A stretch of DNA of 11,785 nucleotides from Betaproteobacteria bacterium (GTDB lineage Bacteria; Pseudomonadota; Gammaproteobacteria; Burkholderiales; SG8-39), in assembly GCA_016867955.1 (NCBI GenBank), contig VGIE01000031.1:1-11785 (forward strand), given 5' to 3'. A model generated the notes under the pieces. The model ran no database searches. It was not told where the DNA came from and saw nothing but the letters and a program-made list of their open reading frames with translations. Shown piece by piece: positions 7,137 through 11,785 of this stretch. The stretch's first letter is position 1; the number at the start of each line of letters is the position of its first letter. The position numbers were made by a program, and so were the translations under genes.

Positions 7137-8321
7137 TCAGCCCTTCTTGGCGGCGGCCGTCGCCGGAGCTGCCTTGGCCGGCGCCGCTGCCCGGGTCAGG
7201 AAGTAGTGGTTGTAGGCCTGCCTGCGGTTGACGTTGGTGTCGAGGTCCCACTTCACCACGCGTTCGGCAAACGAGCGCATCGACGCCTGCACCTCCTTGA
7301 ACAGCGGGTTCTCGGCTGACTTCTTTGCGGCCGCCGCGTCAAACACCTTGAGTTGCTCCTGCAGCAGCGAATCGGGCGTCTTGAAGAAACGCACCTTGTC
7401 CTTGGTGCGCATCTCCTCATAGTCCTTCGAATAGCGGTCGAAGGCCTTCCACAGCATGTCCGAGGAGGCCGCCTCGATGGCGTTCTCGATCAGGACCTTC
7501 AGCCTCGGCGGCAGGGTGTCGTAACGGCCCTTGTTGAAGGTCACCTCGAACTGCTCGGCGCTCTGGTGGAAGCTCTGCAGCATGCACACCTTGGATACGT
7601 CCGGGAAACCGAGCACGCGGTCGGAGCTGGCATTGTTGAACTCCGCCGCATCGAGCAGCCCGCGGTCCATGGCCGGCACGATCTCGCCGCCCGGCAGCGC
7701 GTTCACCGCCGCGCCCAGGCCGGTGAACACGTCGATGGACAGGCCCACGGTGCGGTACTTGAGGCCCTTGAAGTCGGCCGGCTTGGTGACCGGCTTCTTG
7801 AACCAGCCCAGCGGCTGGGTCGGCATGGGGCCGTAAAGGTAGGACACCACGTTGGCGCCGATGGAGCCGTAGATCTTGTCCAGCAACGCCTTGCCGCCGC
7901 CGTACTTGTGCCATGCCAGCACCATGTTGGCATCCATGCCGAAGGCCGGCCCCGAGCCCCACAGCGCCAAGGCGGTCTGCTTGCCGTAGTGATAGGCGAC
8001 CACGCCGTGGCCGGCGTCAAGGGTGCCCTTGGACACCGCATCGAGCAGCCCGAAGGCCGGCACCACGGCACCGGCCGGCAGCAGCTCGATGCGCAGGTCA
8101 CCGCCCGACATGTCGTTGATCTTCTTCACCACGTCGCCGGCCATCTCGTGGAAGATGTCCTTGCTCGGCCAAGTGCTCTGCAGGCGCATGGTGACCGGGC
8201 CCGACTGGCCCTTGGCGATGCTGGGGAATCCGAGCGTCGCCGCTCCCGCGGTCGCCGCCGCCCCGGTCAGGAACTTCCGCCGCAGGGATGCTGCGGGCTT
8301 TTTCTCTTCTGCCTTCTTCAT
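7137..8321 (-). CDS. dctP: TRAP transporter solute-binding protein (DctP/TakP-like)
   Basis: Periplasmic binding protein that captures a small organic acid and delivers it to DctQM. The N-terminus has SLRRKFLTGAA (residues 12-22) followed by a hydrophobic stretch and a likely cut near 37-40 (AKGQS), a twin-arginine signal. Mature features match the TakP/DctP branch: TMRLQSTWPS at 44-53, LPAGAVVPAFGLLDAVSKG at 81-99, the substrate-carboxylate Arg190 in KYRTVG, and GGEIVPAMDRGLLDAAEF at 211-228. Where I recall TakP having Trp and Glu in its pocket, this protein has Phe228 and Gln253, so the ligand may differ. The tail from about 378 is Ala/Pro/Lys-rich. The start is fixed by a very strong ribosome binding site. 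Usual DctP length is 330-370; this one is slightly long because of the tail. The ligand (2-oxo acid, lactate or other carboxylate) cannot be named. Confidence 0.93.
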   Translation of the reverse strand: MKKAEEKKPAASLRRKFLTGAAATAGAATLGFPSIAKGQSGPVTMRLQSTWPSKDIFHEMAGDVVKKINDMSGGDLRIELLPAGAVVPAFGLLDAVSKGTLDAGHGVVAYHYGKQTALALWGSGPAFGMDANMVLAWHKYGGGKALLDKIYGSIGANVVSYLYGPMPTQPLGWFKKPVTKPADFKGLKYRTVGLSIDVFTGLGAAVNALPGGEIVPAMDRGLLDAAEFNNASSDRVLGFPDVSKVCMLQSFHQSAEQFEVTFNKGRYDTLPPRLKVLIENAIEAASSDMLWKAFDRYSKDYEEMRTKDKVRFFKTPDSLLQEQLKVFDAAAAKKSAENPLFKEVQASMRSFAERVVKWDLDTNVNRRQAYNHYFLTRAAAPAKAAPATAAAKKG

Positions 8322-8323
8322 AG

Positions 8324-8332
8324 CTCCTCCTC
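8324..8332 (-). promoter_or_regulatory. Strong ribosome binding site of dctP
   Basis: GAGGAGGAG lies two bases before the ATG at 8321, giving an extended match to the 16S anti-Shine-Dalgarno. It is among the strongest sites in the window and fits a binding protein made in excess. A small GGCGC-CCAT-GCGCC hairpin (8340-8353) lies just upstream and may shape the leader. Confidence 0.7.
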
Positions 8333-8490
8333 AGTTGGTGGCGCCCATGCGCCCGAATGACTCGCGATGGCGCCGGAGGCAACGAAGGAAAACCACTAGC
8401 GTCTCCGCGCTGTACCGGCGTGCTTCCTGCAAACCTCATGAGTTTACAGCCTGCGGGGTCATGCTATTCCGCCAAATCGGCAATTGCAAG

Positions 8491-8506
8491 GCGGGTCCTG
8501 ACCCGC
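8491..8506 (-). terminator. Possible terminator hairpin after the antiporter gene
   Basis: GCGGGT and ACCCGC form a perfect 6-base-pair stem with a 4-base loop, 15 bases after the antiporter stop. No T-run follows on the minus strand, so it is at best a weak or factor-assisted terminator. It would separate the LUD-antiporter pair from the TRAP genes. The remaining bases up to dctP (8322-8490) hold no promoter I can support. Confidence 0.3.
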
Positions 8507-8521
8507 TCGGGCACAACTTCT

Positions 8522-9937
8522 TCAGCGCTGGCGCTTGATCAGCCAGGCCAGCACCAGTGGCGTCAGCAGCGTGGTGAGCATCACCATGATGATGATGGCA
8601 GCGTACTCCTCGTCGTCCACCACGCCGAGCTGCTTGCCGACCACGGCGAAAATAAGCCCGACTTCGCCGCGCGGCGCCATGCCCCAGCCGACGATCCACT
8701 TGTTCACCGGGCCGGCGACGATGCCCGACACCAGCTTGCCGGCAAAGGCCACGAAGGTCACGCCCAGCGCCACCAGCACCAGATGCGCGTCGTTCAGGAC
8801 CACGAGGTTGACCTGCATGCCGGTGTAGATGAAGAACAGCGGCACGAGCACAAAGCTGATCGGAGCCATCAACGTCTCGAGATGGTGCCGGGCATGCCTT
8901 TCGAGCACTGCGCCGACGCGCTTCGCTGTGGACGCATCCGAGTCCTTGACTGCCGCACGCACGTCGTCGGCAATGGTGGCGTCCGCGAAACCGCGGAAAT
9001 ACACCTCGTCGAGGATCAGGCCGGCCGCGAAGGCGCCGACGATGGGTGCAAGGCCGAACAGCGAGGAGACATAGGCGAACATCAGGCAGGTGCCCATCGC
9101 CAGCGCCAGCTTGACCCCCAGGCCGGTGTTGATGCGAATGAAGATCCCTGTGAAGAAGCGCGCCAGGTAACGCCCCGCAACCAGCACACCGACCAGGAAC
9201 CCCGCCGCCTTGCCCGTGATCACCAGCACTTCCACGAGGCTGACCGTGCCGGACTTCACCACCGCCGACACGATGGCGAGAATGATGAGCCCGATGACGT
9301 CGTCGATCACCGCCGCGCCGAGCACGATCTGAGCCTCGCGCGACTGCAGCGTGCCCATGTCCTGGAACACGCGCGCCGTGATGCCGACGCTGGTGGCCGT
9401 CAGCGTGGCGCCGAAGAAGAGATAGGTATTGAACGAGCCGCCCGGAAACAGCACCGGACCGACAAACCAGACACCGATGACGAAGGGCGCTGCGACCCCG
9501 ACCACTGCCACCATCAGCGCGCGCATTCCGACCTTCACCATGGTGCTGACGCTGGACTCCAGCCCGATCTGGAACAGCAGCACCACCACGCCGAATTCGG
9601 CGAGGAACAGCAGGATGGGATCCTTCTTCGCCGGCTCGAAGAAATCGAAGCCGATGAGGAACAGGTTGCCGACGATCACGCCCATCGCGATCTCGCCAAG
9701 CACCGCCGGCTGCTTGAAGCGCTCAACGAAGCTTGCGGCCTTGGCCAGCACGATCAGCATGGCCAGGATGCCGAAGGTCCGCGCCGTGGCGGCATCGCCT
9801 GCCGCGACCGCATCCATGGACATCAGTCCCGCGCAGGCCAGCAGCGCCGCCTTGCGCCCGATCCTTTCCGATTCCACCACGGCACCGGCATGCAAGCGGG
9901 CCGGCGTCATGGCGAGCCCGCGTGGTGTCTGAATCAT
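8522..9937 (-). CDS. Cation/proton antiporter, CPA2 family, NapA-like
   Basis: Inner-membrane monovalent cation/proton antiporter of 471 residues with roughly a dozen membrane segments. CPA2 signatures are clear: LTATSVGITARV at 179-190; the ion-binding Asp-Asp pair in GAAVIDDVIGL (Asp212, Asp213), the hallmark of electrogenic NapA/NhaA-type exchangers; LAPIVGAFAAGLIL at 296-309; PLFFIYTGMQVNL at 366-378; and the late helix MAPRGEVGLIFAVVG at 420-434. A charged stretch at 312-355 between helices is longer than in minimal members. No C-terminal RCK/TrkA-N domain is present, unlike full-length KefB/KefC. Residues 28-48 could be an extra N-terminal segment or a signal-like helix. The ATG at 9937 overlaps the LUD gene's stop (ATGA) and has GAGGAG five bases upstream, so this start is well supported. 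Na+ versus K+ preference is not readable. Confidence 0.92.
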   Translation of the reverse strand: MIQTPRGLAMTPARLHAGAVVESERIGRKAALLACAGLMSMDAVAAGDAATARTFGILAMLIVLAKAASFVERFKQPAVLGEIAMGVIVGNLFLIGFDFFEPAKKDPILLFLAEFGVVVLLFQIGLESSVSTMVKVGMRALMVAVVGVAAPFVIGVWFVGPVLFPGGSFNTYLFFGATLTATSVGITARVFQDMGTLQSREAQIVLGAAVIDDVIGLIILAIVSAVVKSGTVSLVEVLVITGKAAGFLVGVLVAGRYLARFFTGIFIRINTGLGVKLALAMGTCLMFAYVSSLFGLAPIVGAFAAGLILDEVYFRGFADATIADDVRAAVKDSDASTAKRVGAVLERHARHHLETLMAPISFVLVPLFFIYTGMQVNLVVLNDAHLVLVALGVTFVAFAGKLVSGIVAGPVNKWIVGWGMAPRGEVGLIFAVVGKQLGVVDDEEYAAIIIMVMLTTLLTPLVLAWLIKRQR

Positions 9938-10713
9938 TCGTTCTCCTCAATCGGTTTCATGATCCCGCCCCTCGCCACCTGCGGGCGTGCGCCGCAGGCG
10001 CCCGGGCCGGCTCCGCGTGGTCTTCGGGCCTCGCCGACGACGACGATGTGCACGCGGTACGGCCCGTGGGCGCCGATGACGATGGTCTGCTCGATGTCGC
10101 CGGTGCGCGAGGGACCGGAGATGAAATTGACGGCGCGCGGTGGCCGGCCGAGCTCGGCGCGCAGGAGGTTCCATGCGTCCTCCATGTGCGGCACGATGCG
10201 GCGTGCCTCGACGATGGCGATGTGGGTCTCGGGTAGCAGGCTCGCCGACCCTGACGTGTCGGCGCCGGACACTGTCATCAGCGTGCCGGTCTCGGCGATG
10301 CCGGCGAAGGCGCCGGTGATGCCGATCAGGTCGGCATCCACCGCGGCGCGCGCCGCGACGTCGATGCCGGCTCCTGCCCAGTCCAGCGCCGGCAGCGCAG
10401 GCCATACGCAGCCGCGGGCGGGGAGCTGGCGCGCGGCAAGATACCGCGCCACGACCGCCGGCGCATCGCGCATGCTGGCAACGACCTCCGTAGTGCTCTG
10501 CATGGCTTCAGCGCGGGCGCGGAAATTCGCGACAACGTCGCCCGTGACCGCAGGCAGCGGCCCGCGCGGATGCGCCTTGAGATAGGTTGACACCGCTTCG
10601 AGCTCGGCCTGCGAGGCGGGCACGCCTTGCCTGGAGTCGGCGCCGCGGCCCTGCGCCTTACGGATGCGCGCGAGGATGTTGCGGCGGGCGTTGTCGGATT
10701 TGCCGAAATTCAT
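9934..10713 (-). CDS. lutC: LUD-domain protein, LutC/YkgG family
   Basis: A 259-residue cytoplasmic protein of the LutC/YkgG branch. In lactate-oxidising bacteria LutC works with the iron-sulfur proteins LutA and LutB to oxidise L-lactate to pyruvate. LUD signatures are in order: ADLIGITGAFAGIAETGTL at 127-145, SLLPETHIAIVEARRIVP at 158-175, and the C-terminal block FISGPSRTGDIEQT followed by IVIGAHGP (197-218). The N-terminus (1-100) is the usual helical part. A 30-residue Gly/Ala/Arg-rich tail follows the domain. No lutA or lutB is present here: the upstream neighbour is pntB and the downstream one is an antiporter, so they are elsewhere or absent. The stop overlaps the antiporter ATG, so the two are co-translated. 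The ATG at 10713 has only a weak ribosome binding site. Family sure; lactate role inferred. Confidence 0.88.
   Translation of the reverse strand: MNFGKSDNARRNILARIRKAQGRGADSRQGVPASQAELEAVSTYLKAHPRGPLPAVTGDVVANFRARAEAMQSTTEVVASMRDAPAVVARYLAARQLPARGCVWPALPALDWAGAGIDVAARAAVDADLIGITGAFAGIAETGTLMTVSGADTSGSASLLPETHIAIVEARRIVPHMEDAWNLLRAELGRPPRAVNFISGPSRTGDIEQTIVIGAHGPYRVHIVVVGEARRPRGAGPGACGARPQVARGGIMKPIEENE
9943..9948 (-). promoter_or_regulatory. Ribosome binding site of the antiporter, inside lutC
   Basis: GAGGAG stands five bases before the antiporter ATG, within the last codons of the LUD gene. Together with the ATGA overlap it shows that the antiporter starts at 9937 and is translationally coupled to lutC, while keeping a strong site of its own for independent initiation. 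Confidence 0.7.
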
Positions 10714-10832
10714 GACTTCATTCTAATCAGATACGATCTTGCTTGCTGTCAGCGCGGCAGGAAAACGCAGCGTGGATGGCCAGATGCCAGGCACGCGGAG
10801 CGCAGCGACCGAGACATATCGAGCAGATAGTC

Positions 10833-10859
10833 GCGGATGCGAGCACCGCGCATCGCCGC
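10833..10859 (-). terminator. Weak hairpin downstream of pntB
   Basis: GATGCG and CGCATC form a 6-base-pair stem with a 7-base loop, and three further pairs form if a two-base bulge is allowed. It begins 34 bases past the pntB stop. No T-run follows, so a canonical intrinsic terminator is not supported. The rest of the gap (10714-10892) shows a TAGAAT close to the lutC start but no matching -35. Confidence 0.25.
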
Positions 10860-10892
10860 AGATGGCCACCGCAGTCGTTTTGCAATGCCCCG

Positions 10893-11785
10893 CTAGTCGA
10901 GAGCCTTGACGATGTCCTCCACCACCTTCTTCGCGTCGCCGAACACCATTAAGGTGCGGTCCATGTAGAAGAGCGGGTTGTCGAGGCCGGCGTAGCCGGA
11001 GGCCATCGAGCGCTTGTTGACCAGCACGGTGCGCGCCTTGTGCACATCCAGAATCGGCATGCCGTAGATCGGGCTGCCCTTCTCGTGCGCCAGCGGATTG
11101 ACCACGTCGTTGGCGCCCAGCACCAGCACCACGTCGGTGGCGCCGAAGTCGCTGTTGATCTCGTCCATCTCGAGCACCTGGTCGTAGGGCACTTCGGCCT
11201 CGGCCAGCAGCACGTTCATGTGGCCGGGCATGCGTCCCGCCACCGGATGGATGGCATAGCGCACCGTCACGCCCCTGGCCGTGAGCTTGGCGACCATCTC
11301 CTTCACGGCATACTGCGCGCGGGCCACGGCGAGGCCATAGCCCGGTACGATGATCACCGACTCGGCATTGCCCATCAGGAAGGCGGCATCGTCCGCCGAA
11401 CCTGACCGCACCGTCTTGTTGCCGGATTGCGCTGCCGCCGCGCCTTCCTCGGCGCCAAAGCCGCCGAGGATGACGCTGACGAACGAGCGGTTCATCGCCT
11501 TGCACATGATGTATGACAGGATCGCGCCCGAGGAACCCACCAGCGAACCGGCGATGATGAGCAGGGTGTTGTTGAGTGAGAAGCCGATGCCCGCGGCCGC
11601 CCAGCCGGAATAGCTGTTCAGCATCGAGATCACCACCGGCATGTCGGCGCCGCCGATGGGAATGATGATCAGCACACCCAGCACGAACGCGATCACCGTC
11701 ATGACGATGAACGGCGTCCAGCCCTGGTCGGGCGACATGAAGAAGGCAATGCCGAAGCCCAGCATGACCAGCGCCAGCACGAGGT
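10893..11785 (-). CDS. pntB: NAD(P) transhydrogenase beta subunit, partial (C-terminal part)
   Basis: Membrane subunit of the proton-translocating transhydrogenase, which uses the proton gradient to move hydride from NADH to NADP+. About 297 C-terminal residues are present; the frame runs off the right edge, so roughly the first third of the usual 460-residue protein is missing from the window, not from the genome. Membrane part: GGADMPVVISMLNSYSGWAA and VGSSGAILSYIMCKAMNRSF match E. coli PntB almost residue for residue. The NADP(H)-binding domain III follows with PGYGLAVARAQ, HPVAGRMPGHMNVLLAEA, EMDEINSDF, GANDVVNPLA and KRSMASGYAGLDNPLF, all conserved. The linker between the two parts (NKTVRSGSADDAA) is short. 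pntA is expected upstream beyond the edge. It ends at TAG, 179 bases before lutC. Confidence 0.96.
   Translation of the reverse strand, partial: LVLALVMLGFGIAFFMSPDQGWTPFIVMTVIAFVLGVLIIIPIGGADMPVVISMLNSYSGWAAAGIGFSLNNTLLIIAGSLVGSSGAILSYIMCKAMNRSFVSVILGGFGAEEGAAAAQSGNKTVRSGSADDAAFLMGNAESVIIVPGYGLAVARAQYAVKEMVAKLTARGVTVRYAIHPVAGRMPGHMNVLLAEAEVPYDQVLEMDEINSDFGATDVVLVLGANDVVNPLAHEKGSPIYGMPILDVHKARTVLVNKRSMASGYAGLDNPLFYMDRTLMVFGDAKKVVEDIVKALD

Noticed and set aside
8480..8487. GCAATTGC palindrome upstream of dctP as an operator
   Set aside because: Eight bases only with no extension into the flanks; such palindromes arise often by chance.
8357..10585. Plus-strand open frame of 742 codons opposite the antiporter and lutC, with similar ones opposite manB, the YheT-like gene and dctP
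   Set aside because: Each is the mirror frame of a recognised gene, has low-complexity His/Gln/Arg/Asp-rich composition and no supported ribosome binding site or domain.
10714..10740. TAGAAT as a -10 box for lutC
   Set aside because: It lies only six bases before the ATG, which would make the transcript leaderless, and the best -35 candidate (CTGACA) is 21 bases away, too far for a normal promoter.

Overview
The window is GC-rich (roughly two thirds by eye) chromosomal DNA from a proteobacterium. A betaproteobacterium (Burkholderiales- or Rhodocyclales-like) seems most likely, judging from codon bias, the long DctM-type TRAP permease and the mix of housekeeping genes; this is inference, not a placement. 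Nine genes are supported and all lie on the minus strand, so transcription runs from the right edge to the left. I see no rRNA, tRNA, insertion sequence, integrase, CRISPR array, toxin-antitoxin pair or prophage gene. No gap between genes exceeds about 270 bases.

Region by region, in the direction of transcription: the C-terminal part of pntB (proton-translocating transhydrogenase beta subunit, 11785-10893, cut by the window edge). Then a translationally coupled pair, a LutC/YkgG-type LUD-domain protein (10713-9934) and a NapA-like CPA2 cation/proton antiporter (9937-8522). Then a three-part TRAP transporter: Tat-exported binding protein dctP (8321-7137), a clear intrinsic terminator/attenuator hairpin (7109-7075), small permease dctQ (6967-6326) and an unusually long large permease dctM (6329-4314). 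A D-2-hydroxyacid dehydrogenase of the GhrB/glyoxylate reductase type (4283-3297) follows directly. After a 266-base gap comes a SnoaL/NTF2-like protein (3030-2563) overlapped by a YheT-like alpha/beta hydrolase (about 2566-1529), then a phosphomannomutase/phosphoglucomutase (about 1408-32).

How they may work together: the TRAP system resembles the TakP/DctP branch that imports small 2-oxo or 2-hydroxy acids. The adjacent dehydrogenase interconverts 2-oxo and 2-hydroxy acids, and LUD proteins belong to lactate oxidation. The centre of the window therefore reads as an uptake-and-reduction cluster for a small organic acid, next to ion- and proton-coupled membrane proteins (antiporter, transhydrogenase). 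The substrate is not readable from sequence, and several binding-pocket positions of DctP differ from TakP as I remember it. The left third is ordinary housekeeping (sugar-phosphate isomerisation for exopolysaccharide or LPS, and an esterase-like hydrolase).

Points most worth a second look: a YheT start that seems to be CTG overlapping the preceding stop; a 93-residue Ala/Pro/Glu-rich loop with three 9-residue repeats inside DctM; an attenuator between dctP and dctQM; an orphan LutC coupled to an antiporter; and pocket changes in DctP. I found no convincing wholly new system.
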